Shown here: piece by piece, positions 46,197 through 58,167 of the stretch
How positions within the stretch are numbered: the first letter of the stretch is position 1
Layout: each line of letters starts with the position of its first letter
The notes under the pieces: generated by a model
What the model was told of the DNA's origin: nothing
Database searches by the model: none
What the model saw: only the letters and a program-made list of their open reading frames with translations
Made by a program: the position numbers and the translations under genes
Assembly (NCBI RefSeq): GCF_004193775.1
Contig: NC_041019.1
Coordinates: forward strand, 33,356,827-33,420,826
DNA length: 64,000 nucleotides
Source of the DNA: Glycine soja
Taxonomy: Eukaryota; Streptophyta; Magnoliopsida; Fabales; Fabaceae
Direction of reading: 5' to 3'

Positions 46197-46996
46197 AAGA
46201 CTCCAAGAGGATTGGGCTAGAACTGCTAAAGAAGGCCTTGGGGTTCTCATGAACCCCAGGATAGATTTCTGAGCCCATGGACCAAGGTTGAGTCCTCTCT
46301 TCTTTGTAAACATTAGAATAGGTTTTTCCTTCTTTTGGGCCTTGTATTTTGGCCATTCTAGTAGTATAGGGTTTTAGCCTTGTATTTCAGGGCATTTTGA
46401 GTAGTCTTTGTAGTAGGGACTTTTTTTATATTTTCATGTATTTTGGCATGGGGTGAGCTTAGTTATTATAGGGGGTGTGTGTAGCTATGTTGTAGCTTCT
46501 TTAGGAATCTTCTCAAGAAGGTGAGCTTAGTTATTAGAGGGGTGTGTGTAGCTAAGCTCTAGCTTCTCAAGGAAGTTTTCTCAAAGAAGCTTCTCAAGGA
46601 AGTTTTCTCAAGAAAGCTTCTCAAGGAAGCTACCTAGTCTATAAATAGAAGCATGTGTAACACTTGTTGTAACTTTGATGAATGAGAGTCTTGTGAGACA
46701 CAACTCAAAGTTCAACTTCTTTCCCTTTTTCTTCCTTCAATTTCATGCTCCCCCCTCTCTTTCTCTCCCTATTTCTTTTCCTCCATTGAAGCATCCTCTC
46801 CAAGCTTCTTATCCAAGGCTCATCTTAGTGGTGAAGATCCTTCTTCCATGGCTTATCCCCTAGTGGATGGCGCCTCCTCTCACCTCTTCTCCTTTGTCTT
46901 CCGCTGCATCTCCATGGTGGAAAATCACCATTAAAGGACCTCATTGAATTTCAAAGATCCAGCCTCCATAGAAGCCCCACAAGCAAGCTTCCATCA
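46163..46996 (+). repeat. 3' LTR of element B (834 bp)
   Basis: TGATGCAATCC...CTTCCATCA, TATAAATA near 46640. It lacks about 19 bp present in the 5' LTR near 3840 and carries several substitutions. CATCT follows. Confidence 0.9.
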
Positions 46997-47885
46997 CATC
47001 TCAGGCTTCATCCTTCGCAGCTTTTGCTTGACCGGGGAACACCCTGTGGTTTAGAGGTAAGCAATGTTGTATGATGTCAGGGCTTAAACCTGGCATATCT
47101 TAGTATGACCAAGTGAAAATGTCTTGGTAGTCTCGCAGCAGAGCTACCAATTCATCTCGAATATGTTTGGTCATGCCCGTGCCAACCTTGACCTCTTTCT
47201 TTTCCTCGCCAACACCCAAGTTTACAATTTCCCTCCTTTCTTGGTGTGGCTTCATTTCCTTTTCTTCTTTTTCGACCATCCTTTTTAGCTCTGGGGGAAG
47301 CCTCCAATCCTCATCTTCCCCATCCTCAGCTTAGTTTACCAGCTGCTTGAAATCTACGTCTGGGTCCTCGGTATCTATACCGTTTGATCGCAACAAAATA
47401 AACATGAAGACGAATAAGAATGGATGAAAGTGCAAGAACAAATGACAAAAGATTATTTTTATATATATTTGATAGCAAAAGACAAGCCTAAACAGGGGGA
47501 AAACCCTGAAGCCTAGGCCTAGCGATAGGGTTAAGACTAACAAACTACATTATGTTCGCCATGGAAATTTTGGGTTGCTCGACAACTTGCCAGTTCCCTA
47601 ATTCGAATTTGGGAGGGCACGACCGCACCCAATTTGGCTGCTCTTGGGGGACTTCATCGTGGATCATGGCGACCCGCCCTTCACACATCCAACTTGTGCT
47701 GACAAAGCTTTTGTTGATGTGACATAAGGGAATCCCCTTCACTTGCGGTCCTTGTGGCTGGCCCATGCTTCTACCCCTCCTTTCTTGGGCACTTCCCCTC
47801 ACGTTGGCATATGTAGGCTTATATCCTAGCCTGAACCTTCTGTTAGGTGGCTTTAGCATTGGGAAATGCACTATTGCCTTAGAAC
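46997..47885 (-). pseudogene. Host element T: protease end, pro-pol spacer and pol start
   Basis: Minus-strand frame 47871-47545 is the C-terminal protease region of a Tat element (FRLGYKPTYA, VKGIPLCHI, NWVRSCPP). After a spacer with no frame, an acidic pol leader appears near 47330-47270 (DWRLPPELKRMVEKEEKEM), then the start of RT (LVALLRDYQDIF... VKQKLRRMKPEM) up to 46997. The frame would go on at 3484. The right end is cut off by the Athila-like element near 47885. Confidence 0.8.
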
Positions 47886-48587
47886 TTGAATGAAGCAGAA
47901 TTGAAACTGAGTCTTAAATGAGGGATCTGCGGATTAAGTTTTGGTTTTAAATATGCTATTACAATAATGTTGTTTGGTCTAAGTCTAGTCCAACAAGACG
48001 GATCTGAGGACAAAGCTTAGGCTAAATTAGTCTAAACTTTCGAAAGCTATTTAAGCTGAGTCTAGTACAACAAGAGGGATCTGAGGATGAAGCTTAGTTT
48101 AAGTTAGTCTAAACCTAGGATGGTTGTCTAAATTAAGCCTAGTCCAACAAGAGGGATCTGAGGACGAAGCTTGGATTGATTTAGTCTAACTAGGGATCGA
48201 GGATTAGTAATTTAGGCTACAATATAGAACACAAAATCATGATTGATTAGAGAAACATCTTTATATACATCAGTTGGTTTGTTAGAAAGACCCAACATTT
48301 TTACCTACTGCTGTCAATCTTACTTACTTGCAGTTTTACTGTTTTTAGCTTAGACTTAGTTTAATTCTGTTCTAAATCATCAATTATCAATTTTTCTTTG
48401 AACAATGCCTTATTTTTGAATTTAACCCCGTCTAATACTAGTTCTATGAGTTCGATACTTGGATTCATCCGTTTTAATTTTAAATACTTGACGATCCGGT
48501 GCGCTTTCCGGCAAATCGAATTTCCCTTGAACATATTTGTATAAAGAAAAAATTTGACCAAAAAGTAACTGCAGGGGAAATCCAACA
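47886..48587 (+). repeat. 5' LTR of the Athila-like element (start approximate)
   Basis: The end is placed at AACA (48587), shortly before the primer site. The start could not be fixed because no second LTR is in the window. Inside are three copies, about 75 bp apart (near 47985, 48060 and 48136), of a unit containing CAACAAGAGGGATCTGAGGA and AAGCTT. Confidence 0.5.
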
Positions 48588-48596
48588 AAGTATTTA

Positions 48597-48614
48597 TGGC
48601 GCCGTTGCTGGGGA
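48597..48614 (+). other. Primer binding site, tRNA-Asp type
   Basis: TGGCGCCGTTGCTGGGGA matches the usual Athila site TGGCGCCGTTGCCGGGGA except for one base. Confidence 0.85.
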
Positions 48615-48971
48615 GCTAGATTCTTTAGAAAAGTTTAGTTCAGTTTTACGACATTGCTTTATATTTTTCTCTTTGATTCATTGATTCTTTTAGTTCATAT
48701 TTTAGTTACCGTACATTCATTGTTCTTTTGAACTGGATAATTGTTGTTCTGTTTTCTTGTATGCAAAGAAGATCTACTGCAGGTGATTTGATTCCCAATG
48801 ATTTGGAGATTAATGCCACTTGTAGAAGGCGTAATTCAGAGAGAATCAAAATTTTTTTTGCAGTATTTAGAAGCAACAGCAACTCCAGAAGAAGAACCTT
48901 GATCTTCCAAGGCATCTTCTAGTTTTCCTATTGTAGGGCATTCTCATATAGAACCTGTTGAAGATCCAATC

Positions 48972-51173
48972 ATGGCTGAAGAGCTAAGAAGAGTAACCCT
49001 GGAGGATTATTCAAGTTCTACTGTGCCACAATTTTTCACCAGTATTGCACAGCCAGAAGTTCAAGCTTAGACAATTACATATCCTCCTTCTTTGATACAA
49101 CTAATTCAAAATAATCTATTTCATGGTCTACCCAATGAAGACCCTTATGCTCACTTGGCCATCTATATAGAGATATACAATATTATCAGGTTGGTGGGTG
49201 TGCCTGCGGATGCAATCAGGTTGAGTCTGTTCTCATTTTCTTTATCTGGAGAAGCTAAGAGATGGCTTCATTCTTTTAAAGGAAACAATCTGAAGTCATG
49301 GGATGAAGTAGTAGAAAAGTTCTTAAAGAAGTACTTCCTTGAATCGAAGACTACAGAAGGCAAAGCTGCCATATCTTTTTTCCACCAGTTACCAGATGAA
49401 TTGTTGAGTGATGCACTTGAAAGATTCAGAGGTTTATTGTAGAAGACTCCCACTCAAGGTTTTTTAGAACCAATACAGCTCAACATATTTATAGATGGGT
49501 TGAGACCACAATCTAAGCAGCTCTTGGATGCTTCAGCTGAGGGTAAGATCATAATGAAGACCCCAGACGAAGCAATGGACTTAATTGAAAGCATGGCTGC
49601 TAGTGACATTGGCATTTTGAGAGACCGAGCCCACATTCCTACCAAGAAGAGCTTATTGGAGCTAACCTCACAGGACACTATGTTGGCACAAAACAAGTTG
49701 CTATCCAAGCAACTAGAAACAATAACAGAAACACTCAGTAAGTTGCCAACTCAGCTTCATTCTGCACAAACTTCACATTCTTATATTTTGCAGGTTGTAG
49801 GATGTACACTTTTTGGTGGAGCTCATGAATCTGGATGTTGCATCCCTTATGAAGAGCACATTGCACGTGAAGTTAATTATATGGGGAATAAGCCCAGAGG
49901 CAATTTCAATACAAGTGGATTTCCAGGATTTCAGAACAATTAGCAGTATCAGCAGCAAAGATAGTGGCAAAATCACCCTAGTAAACAATTCAACAGAGAC
50001 CGGGGTGGTTCATCTACAAGGCCACAATAGCAGATGCCAAGTCTCTATGACCGAACCACAAAGCTGGAAGAGACTCTAGTTCAATTCATGCAAGTGTCAA
50101 TGTCTAACCAAAAGAGCATCGAGTCTGCAATTAAGAATCTGGAAGTCCAGGTGGGCCAGCTTGCAAAGCAGTTAGCTGAAAGACCATCCAACAACTTCAC
50201 AGCAAAAACATAGAAAAATCCTAAAGAAGAGTGCAAAGCTGTGATGACGAGAAGCAAAATAGCGACTCAAGCGGAGGAAAGTAGAGCTGATTAGAAGGTG
50301 GAGGGATTTAAACAATAGTCGGCTGATGAACCAACACTGGAACTGGTTGGTGATTTAGTTGAACTTGAAGAAATTGTTGAGGAAGCAGAAGGTGATGAGG
50401 AAGGAGCGACACCAATAAGAGACTGTCAAGAAAAAGAAAAAGAAGAAGAAATAAAAGAAGAAGAAGAAGAAAAGTTGAAAAATGAAAAACAAAAAGAGAA
50501 GGTTGTTGAGATTGCGAAGAAGAAGGGCAAGAGTGAGGCTAACATAGAAAAAAAGAAAGAGGCCACTCTTATTGAATGCAAGGAGGTACCTTATCCATTG
50601 GTACCCTCATGGAAAGATAAAGAGCGACATTTGGCTAGATTTCTTGATATCTTCAAGAAACTGGAAATTACCTTGCCATTTGGAGAAGCACTTCAGCAAA
50701 TGCCCCTCTATGCCAAATTTTTGAAGGATAAGTTAACCAAGAAGAATCGGTACATCAATAGTGACAAAATTGTTGTGGAAGGTAACTATAGTGCTGTGAT
50801 TCAACTCATTCTCCCACCCAAGCACAAAGATCCTAGAGTTGTCACGATACCGTGTTCTATTGGTGAGGTCGTTGTAGGCAAAGCTCTTATAGACTTGGGA
50901 GCTAGTATCAATTTAATGCCTCTTTCCATGTGTCGGTGACTTGGAGAGATAGAGATAATGCCTACACGCATGACCATCCAGTTAGTTGACCGCTCCATCA
51001 CAAGGCCATATGGAGTCATTGAAGATGTTTTGGTGAAGGTTAAACACCTTATATTTCCAGCTGATTTTGTTGTCATAGACATAGAAGAGGATGTTGACAT
51101 TCCTCTCATTCTTGGCCGCCCATTCATGTCTACTGCAAGCTGCATGGTGGACATGGGAAAGAAGATACTGTAG
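48972..51173 (+). pseudogene. Athila-like gag-protease frame with ten nonsense codons
   Basis: One phase stays aligned from the ATG at 48972 to 51173 without a frameshift. gag: FHGLPNEDPYAHL (49120), LFSFSLSGEAKRWLHSFKG (49225-49280), PTKKSLLELTSQD (49640). A lysine/glutamate-rich segment (50400-50570) leads to protease: ALIDLGASINLMPLSM (50880) and PLILGRPFMSTA (51105). In-frame stops are TAG at 49068, 49440, 49941, 49962, 50028, 50211, 50292, 50316 and 51171 and TGA at 50937. There is no TAA. Several replace glutamine codons (CAG). Not functional. Confidence 0.85.
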
Positions 51174-51540
51174 ATAGGCATAGAAGATCAGCTTTGATTT
51201 GTTCCATGAGGACAAAGATCCACCAAGCCAAAATGTCTGTTTTAAAGTGCATGTGATGGAGGAAAGGAGACATGAGAAGAAGGTCCTTGAAGTAGGAACT
51301 CTATTGGATCCTGGATAACAGGATGATGCATCAAGCTAGTGACGTTAAAAGAGCGCTTACTGGGAGGCAACACAACTTTTCTTTCCCTTTTCTAATTTTC
51401 ATTCTTATCTCTTGCATGTAGTTAGGATACCTTGCTTGTGATTGTGATTAATTTCAGCTTGTTTAGTAATGAACAAGGGGTTTTAAGCTTGTATTAAGAG
51501 ATAGACAGAAAAAGACTTAGAATTTTTTTGCAATTGTCTA
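51174..51540 (+). other. Protease tail, pol deletion point and conserved motif
   Basis: A frame continuing the protease region (SFDLFHEDKDPP, then HEKKVLEVGTLLDPG) ends near 51318. It is followed directly by GACGTTAAAAGAGCGCT and ACTGGGAGGCAAC (51341-51373), a block that normally lies after pol in such elements, so RT to integrase were lost here. Confidence 0.65.
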
Positions 51541-53145
51541 TCCGCTAAGCGCACACCTTGCGCTAAGTGCTCAGTCTTCACGCGCTAAGCCGAGCTTGCT
51601 CGCGCTAAGCGTAGAGACCCCTGATTGGTTGGCTGAATAGTTCAGCTAAGCGCGCATCACTGCGCTAAGCCCAAGATCTTCACTGTAATTAAACCTTATG
51701 CAGTGGGCTTAGCATCGATGATGCACTAAGCACTACTTCTTCTCGGGAAAAATTTTATGGTAGAAGCGTTAAGCGCGCTGTCCTGCGCTAAGCCCTAGAT
51801 CCATTCTGTAACTTGAGCTTTTAAGCTGGGCTTAGCGGGGCAAGAAGCACTAAGCTCCAATCTCTTACGGTTTTTGAATTCTTGGAAGTTCGCTTAGCGC
51901 ACTTGTTGCGCTAAGCCTGAACTACTCACTATAAGTTGAAGCTTGATGGTATGCTAAGCCTCACATCTCAGGCTAAGTGCATATTGCAGAAAATTTTTGT
52001 GTTGCAAAAAGCGCTAAGCATAGCCTGCTGCGCTAAGCCCCAGATGCTCACTGGACCTTACAACTTCAAGTTGGGCTTAGCATGAGGCTAGGCTAAGCGC
52101 TTGGGTTTTAAACTCAAACGTCACATGGGCACGCTAAGCGCAGCTGTGCGCTAAGCGCACCATACGATTTTCAGTTTTTAAAAAAACCAAAGGTTGAGGC
52201 ACTTGGGTGTTACCCCAAATACCTTCAGCTTCTGCCTTTGTGAACCTTGAGCAAGTGTGTATTTCTGCTGCGTGTGTACTACTTGTCTGCATCTTCTTGC
52301 TTCATTTCAAGAAAAACCTAAGTAAGTGGGTACATTTCCATTTTTATTTTTCATCCTTCAAACCTTAGGATAGATGACTTCTCGTTTTCTTAGTTGTATG
52401 TTGTTAGGTTAAGGTTACTAGCTTTAGGGTTAGTCAATGTAGGATTTTAGGTAACTTAGAAGCCCATTAGGGGAAATGTGGCTAAAAGGGGTGAAGACCC
52501 CTATGGTTCTGTTTGGAAATTGCGATGACGCACTAAGCGTGCCTGCTGCGCTTAGCCTGTTCATCGCTACTGTTAAAATTTTGGATTTCCAGATGAACGC
52601 GTTAAGCAGACCATCTCGCGCTAAGCGCGTTTATCCCTATTGATGAACGAAAGTGATAAGCCTGCTAAGTGCGTCTATGTGCTAAGCGGGACTAGTGTTC
52701 AGACATTAAGATTTTTAGAATTTTTGTTCAGTGCTAAGCCTGACATGTTAGGCTAAGCGCCACTATGCTTCTGTAAGTTTTCCTTAGAATAAGGCTAAGC
52801 GCAACTGCTACGCTAAGCCCTTGTTATGTGTTGAGCTAAGTGCCTTGCTACACTAAGCTCAACTCTCTGACTGTTTTTTAAGTTTTTGTAGTTAGGCTAA
52901 GCGCGCCCTCTGCGCTAAGCCTGAGTGTTATTCTGATGAGGCTGAGCTAAGCGCGCCATGCTGCACTAAGCTCAAACTCTCTTCTGTTTCGAAAATTGTA
53001 GACTTAGGCTAAGCTTAGCTGCTGTGCTAAGCTTAATCTGCAGAAAAAATATTTTCTATGTCTTCAGGCTAAGCGCCAGTCCACTGCGCTTAGTGCCTGA
53101 GTAAAATTTCATAAGGCGTGCTAAGCTCAGCCTGTTGCGCTAAGC
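51540..53145 (+). repeat. GCGCTAAGC-rich interspersed hairpin region
   Basis: Dozens of copies of GCGCTAAGC, GCTTAGCGC and close variants are scattered over 1.6 kb, often as pairs about 18-20 bp apart in which the inner arms are complementary: for example GCTTAGCGC-acttgtt-GCGCTAAGC near 51893-51917, and AGCGCgctgtcctGCGCT near 51773. No ORF of note. A splice-donor-like CCTAAGTAAGTGGG is near 52317. Confidence 0.8.
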
Positions 53146-53181
53146 GCCCAGTCAAAATTTCAATTTTAATTTTATGTTTTT

Positions 53182-53673
53182 GTGAAAATAACCTATTGTG
53201 AGAGATCCAGGTTCACATCTCAAGAAGCTTGGGAGAGGTATACAGATATTGTGGTGCCTAGGAAACTACTACTAGAGAGGAATGTGGTAGTTTATTACAT
53301 CGAGTTTGACGAGTTCAAGGAGGAACTCGAGAGAAGACACTGGGATGAGGAGTTGATTGATTTTAATGACAGTAGCATAGACATTGCCATTGTGAAGGAA
53401 TTTTACGCTAACCTCTACGACCCCGAGGATAAATCACCTAAGTAGGTGAGGGTGAGAGGTTATCTAGTGAAATTTGATGAGGATACTCTGAACACATTCC
53501 TGAAGACCCCAGTAGTTCTGGAAGAGGGGGAAATTTTGTGTGCTTATTCCAGGTTTGCACTCCTGAAGCTTGATCCTCAAGAGTTGGCTGCTAAGCTCTA
53601 TATCCTAGGGAGGGGATTCGAGCTAAATGCTGATGGGCAGCCGTTGAAGATACTGAGGAAGAACATGACCACC
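53182..53673 (+). pseudogene. Accessory ORF of the Athila-like element, 5' part
   Basis: Homologous to the ORF at 34072-35331: FYANLYDPEDK, VRVRGYLVKFDEDTLNTFL and ILRKNMTT align with its FYANAW, VRGQWIPFDADAISQFL and IMRTNMTT. A TAG at 53443 interrupts it. The start codon is unclear; the frame is open from the ATG at 53182. At 53674 it is cut by the CACTA element and resumes in phase at 61702. Confidence 0.75.
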
Positions 53674-53779
53674 CACTACAAGAAAAATGACCTATACCTA
53701 CGGACAAAAACTGTCACTATAAATAAAAAATCTGTAGGTAAATGTATGATTGACTTTGTCCTACAGACATTTCTTCTTC

Positions 53780-53995
53780 AACTTTGAGATGGCATATAAT
53801 GACGGCTAATTCACTATAGGTTTTACCTACTATGTATAGTGTGTAGGTAAAAGTCATTAACTTCTACTTACATTTATTAACTGTAGGTAAAAGTCTTTAA
53901 TATGTATCTATCATCTTCAACTGTAAGTAAAAGTTATTAACTTCTACTTACATTTCCTAACTGTAGGTAAAAGTCTTTAATATGAACATCACTTG
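53780..53995. repeat. Left subterminal repeats of the CACTA element
   Basis: Several copies of CTGTAGGTAAAAGT and its variants (for example near 53850, 53880, 53925 and 53960), in both orientations. In CACTA elements such arrays are the transposase-binding region. Confidence 0.8.
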
Positions 53996-54079
53996 AGACC
54001 ACAAGAACCTTCTTTCCTATTAACCGATGCCACAAAACTGCACTATTTAGAAACAAGGCCAGAACCTAGGATTAGATAT

Positions 54080-56572
54080 GTTCAAACATGATGTAATAAC
54101 ACTTGATGTCTTTTGGCAGAACTTCAATTTCTTCTACAGGGACATCTGACACTGATTTTTTTGCCTTTTGTTCAACATACTTGCTTGCTTGAATATTTTC
54201 ATGGCGCCGGCTGATTCCAGATTTTAACACTTGAATCTCTCTCATTTCATCCTTAGTTTTGAAACTTTCATTCCATCTGTTTAACAGCCATTTCAATTGC
54301 ACTGATCCTTTTTTGCAAGCCTTGGAAGCCTGGAAGTGCATCTGTTGCCATAGCATTCTGATCTTCACCTGTTTGTGGACCACTTTCAGCATATTTGTGA
54401 TTCATCAAATCTTTAACCTGGAAACAAAGATTGAAACAAATTACATCAATATAGAAAATGAAATAGTGGCTGGTTCCCAACTGAAGATACCATGTAAATT
54501 ACCTTTAATACTTTGTAGTTATGAGGATTTGCATGTGCAAGTGTCTGCATCTCCAAGGATGTTATACAATCATTCAAAGCACTGACAGCTGGGACATAAG
54601 CAGCCAAATGACCATGTAATCTCCCATTTTCACCTTCCAATTTGTTAACTCTTTCTTTCAGCGTTTCACTTTCCATACCTTTAAAGTTGCTTCTGCGATC
54701 AAGATCTTCACATGCATCAGCTAGCTCATGCACCTTCTCTTCAAATAATGTCTCATTGACAGTAGAAATCTGCAGTCTGGTATAGAGTGTGGCAGCCTGA
54801 GTATCCTTGTCTGAGGATAATTTTAAAATTTGACTAGCTTGGTCTTCAAGTATCACCCTGGCTCCATCATACTTGCTCTTCAGATCTTCCACCAATCTTT
54901 GCAATTCTGTTTTCTCATCATGTAAAGTGCTAAACATCTTTGCTGCTTCCAAAATCTCATTTTCCTTTTGAGACAACAATTCCTTTCCATTCCTAATCTG
55001 ACAATTTAATTGATCATTAACGGATTGAACTAATTTTAGTTCATTGCTTGACAATATCAAGGACTCTTTAAGATCTGAGTTTTCCATTTGTACATCTTCC
55101 AATTTGCCCATCATTATTTTTAGTTTCTCCTCAAGGTCAGTATTTACTGAACAAAGTCTATCAAGATCTTTGCTTAGCTCTTTAAGTGCCTGGAGTTTTT
55201 CAAGGACAATGTTCTGGTAAAGCAGAGAAAGATTGGATTGTGCTATGGTATCGTGAATCATAATGCAGATTTCTTCTTCCAATTTACTTTTCTCTTCACC
55301 CAGGTCCCAAAATCTTTTCATCAAGGAATTTTTCTCTTCAAAGGTTTTGCAACTTTCTTCCTTTATGTTTTGGTGATCCTCTTTCAAGTCTAACAACTGT
55401 TTGCATAGATTCACTATTTCAGTTGTCATTACTTCCATTTTCCCTTCTCCTTTGCTTATTGTCAACTTCAATTCCTGATTCTTCTCCAATATCTTTTGTA
55501 CCTCTGCTTGCAATGTCAAGAACTGCTTAGACTGGGTTCTCAACTCCTCATCAAGAGAATCTCTTTCTGTCAAAATATTTTCAACCTTTAATTTCAACTG
55601 GCCAAGGAATGCAACAAGAACTGAATTCTCAATGGCCACTTGCTAGCTTTCATTGAAAATGCTAACAAAAGAATTTTGTGTCTCCTGAAGTTTGCCATGT
55701 ATATGGTTCAGAAGCTCCTGGTCTTCTTCAATAATACCATCACACCAAGGCTCACTGTTAGCATCAAGAGTTTTTAACGCCTGAAGCAATCCAATTCGTA
55801 GTATTTTAATTTTCTCAAATAATGAATTCACATCAACTTGCTTTTGAACATTGTCATTCTCCAATTTAGATACCAATCTATCAGACAGTTTGGAAGACTC
55901 CAAGAGTCTCTGACTCTCAACTAGAAGGGAGAAGTTCTTTTGCTCTGAACCCTGGATACATTTCTGCAAGATGAAAATTTCCATTTGAGCATGTGCAGCT
56001 CTGTCCAGTTCCTCTTCAAATTCCTTTTTTTGGTAATCTGCATCTTCTTGGAGAACAAAAATTTGTAATTCCTTCTCAGCCTATTGACAGTCATTCAATT
56101 GCACAATTTTGGAATGCTCTTCCCTTTCAGTTCCAAATGCTTCAATTCCAATTCACTGTGTTTTTTCCCAAGATCTTTCAGAGTTTGATGAGTGATGTTC
56201 AATTGTGAAACCAACATTTCTTTATCAGAGGTGAGACTGGACTTTTCATGGTCAAACAATAGACAAGAGTCTTCTAAAATCTTTGACTTTATCCTTAATC
56301 CTTCAAGCTCAGAATTCACATTAAATAGTGAACTTTCTAAAAGGTGGTTTTTTTTCTGAGAGCTTCTCCAGCTTCTCAACTGTGGTTTGTAACTGAGAAA
56401 ACAAGGTGGCTTTCTCAGCAGCAAGAGTGAATTTCTCCCCAAGCAAAGATTCACAAGTTTCTTCCAATATCTTTACCCGGTAGCGTGATGGGCCTGACGT
56501 ATCACTCCAGTTGCGTGATCATATCTCTCAGCCAATGCCCGTTATGCACGGTAAAACTCTTCAACTACATTA
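54080..56572 (-). pseudogene. Captured NETWORKED1-like gene fragment (main coding part)
   Basis: Coding direction is right to left. 56572-56478 encodes part of the NAB actin-binding domain (EEFYRA, stop, RALAERYDHATGVIRQAH). 56454-55640 and 55639-54500 give long coiled-coil stretches; the longest frame (55639-54446, 397 codons) is open and matches plant NET1/KIP1-like proteins (FEEKVHELADACEDLDRR, RLHGHLAAYVPAVSALNDCI). An intron-like gap (about 54500-54420) leads to a last exon (VKDLMNHKYAESGPQTGEDQ; ISRRHENIQASKYV) ending about 54080. Compared with the family, internal segments are missing, for example before TQAATLY near 54800. NET1 proteins link actin to membranes; this copy is a fragment without its own promoter. 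Confidence 0.85.
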
Positions 56573-56594
56573 ACCCTAGAATTCATAGCTCAAG

Positions 56595-57723
56595 TCACGC
56601 TAATTGGTCCAAGAAGGAAGGAATCTGGGGATGATTTTGTTTGTGTTTGTTCAGGCCTAGTAGGGTCTTAGCCTTGCCCTTGGAGACTGCAAGAGTGAGC
56701 TCCAGATCAGGAACTACTGTTGCAACATTATTATTTGAAGATTTCATCTGAGGATGAAGCCACAAAGGCACAACTTCATGTTCAGCACCAGCTGGTCCAG
56801 CTTCACAATATTTATCACTATCTTTCTGCTCATCTAATTTAGTATCTTGTAATTGAACAAGTGACAAGGTCACATCATCCTCAATTTCACATTTGGAAGA
56901 CTTGCAGTTAGAGCTGCTAATTGGATTTGTGATGTCATTACCAACCTGCCATAATTGATATCCAATCACATGGTATCGAGAAAATTAAATTATTTATTGC
57001 CTCCCTTCCTATGATGTTTGTTTTTTTCTTTTCTAATACTGGAACTATAATATTTTTTAAATTAATTATTTTTAAACTACAAATATTTTTCAAAGAAAAA
57101 AAATAATATATTAGTAAATAATTAAGAGAAAAGTATTAATAATAATGATAATTTAAAAAAATTATAAATTTAAGATAAATTTATTGTTATCAATTAAATT
57201 AATTATGAATTAAGTAATTAGAATATAGTAACAGAAAAAGTATAAAATTTATTATAAACAAAACTAATTTAAGTACATATATATGGATATGTGATTGATA
57301 TAAGATGAGATAATTAGGAAGTTGATCATGATGGATCTATGTATATATATACCATGTCAAAAAGACTTGAACGTCTCTTTTTCTTATTCATGGTTGCAAG
57401 CCGAATAAAGTACTTCTGAGCATGGCTAGTGACTTGGGTTGGGGTTCTTGAAGTCACATAGTTTCTAGAGATACCCCTCCAATCACCTTTTCCCAGCTTC
57501 TCAAGTCCAACAAGGAACGTTCGGTGCTCTTCTTCTGTCCATGGTACTCCTATCATGTATGTAAGCACAAGAATCAGAGACTTTTCCCAACAAAAATTAA
57601 CGAAATTAAATATATAGTACTTCCATGGGATAACAAATCCACAACAACCAACAAAATTTAATGAGTGATGAAATGTATTCAAACAAAATAGATAAAAACA
57701 ATTAAACCTAGCTAATAATTGAG

Positions 57724-57763
<40 letters not shown>

Positions 57764-57930
57764 CAAGACATATTAAAACTAGTTATAAATAATTTTTGTT
57801 AGCTGCAACCTTTTCCTACTTTCCTAATTAATATCGACTATCATTGTTATCCTTTTGACAAAAAGAGATCTACAAATGTGAGCATATATACCTTTCTTCC
57901 TAATCTCTTGTGCTCCAACAATGAGACTAT
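56595..57930 (-). pseudogene. Captured SHAQKYF-type single-MYB gene fragment with intact splice sites
   Basis: Right to left: end of a first exon (about 57930-57892; AQEIRKK), the MYB exon (57549-57353; [20 protein letters not shown] to [19 protein letters not shown]) and the last exon (56945-56595; contains PDLELTLA and ends with a stop). Donor GT at 57891 and 57352 and acceptor AG before 57549 and 56945 are kept, and the joined phases fit the family (KKG|VPW, FDM|VGN). The first exon's 5' part and promoter are missing. Proteins of this family are transcription factors; the fragment would keep the DNA-binding repeat. It lies between NET1 exon 1 and the rest of NET1. Confidence 0.88.
57724..57761. 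repeat. (TA)n microsatellite
   Basis: About 18 AT dinucleotides, inside the MYB intron. Confidence 0.95.
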
Positions 57931-58167
57931 GATGGTAGCACAGTAACTATCTATGAGACTACGATAAGAAACAAATATTAAAACTAGATTTTAGAAAGAA
58001 GAAGAAGAATGATACTGCTCTATTAGATTTTGTTCCCTGTTTAACAGAAGCATTTCTTTCTTCAGAAATGGGTGCAATTTAATCTCAAACCATTAAGATG
58101 CCAGGTGATGAATAAGAACTATATATGTTAGCATCTTAAACAGAATTGTTTTCAAAGCCAGAATTAC

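Larger units (their letters stand above)
3485..46996 (+). mobile_element. Element B: short non-autonomous gypsy element, expanded to 43.5 kb by nested insertions
   Basis: The boundaries come from paired LTRs (3485-4337 and 46163-46996), both starting TGATGCAATCC and ending CTTCCATCA, and from the 5-bp duplication CATCT at 3480-3484 and 46997-47001. After removal of the nested composite (4842-44680) about 3.7 kb remains: 5' LTR, a tRNA-Met-like primer site, a leader, a gag C-terminus with zinc knuckle, a truncated RT ORF, a polypurine tract and the 3' LTR. Protease, the RT core, RNase H and integrase are absent, so movement must have been helped in trans. The LTR pair differs by several substitutions and an indel of about 19 bp, so the insertion is older than element 2. 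Confidence 0.9.

Noticed and set aside
57326..57766. MYB protein starting [10 protein letters not shown] on the minus strand
   Set aside because: The N-terminal part is the (TA)n microsatellite and intron; the real exon begins at 57549 after an AG acceptor.
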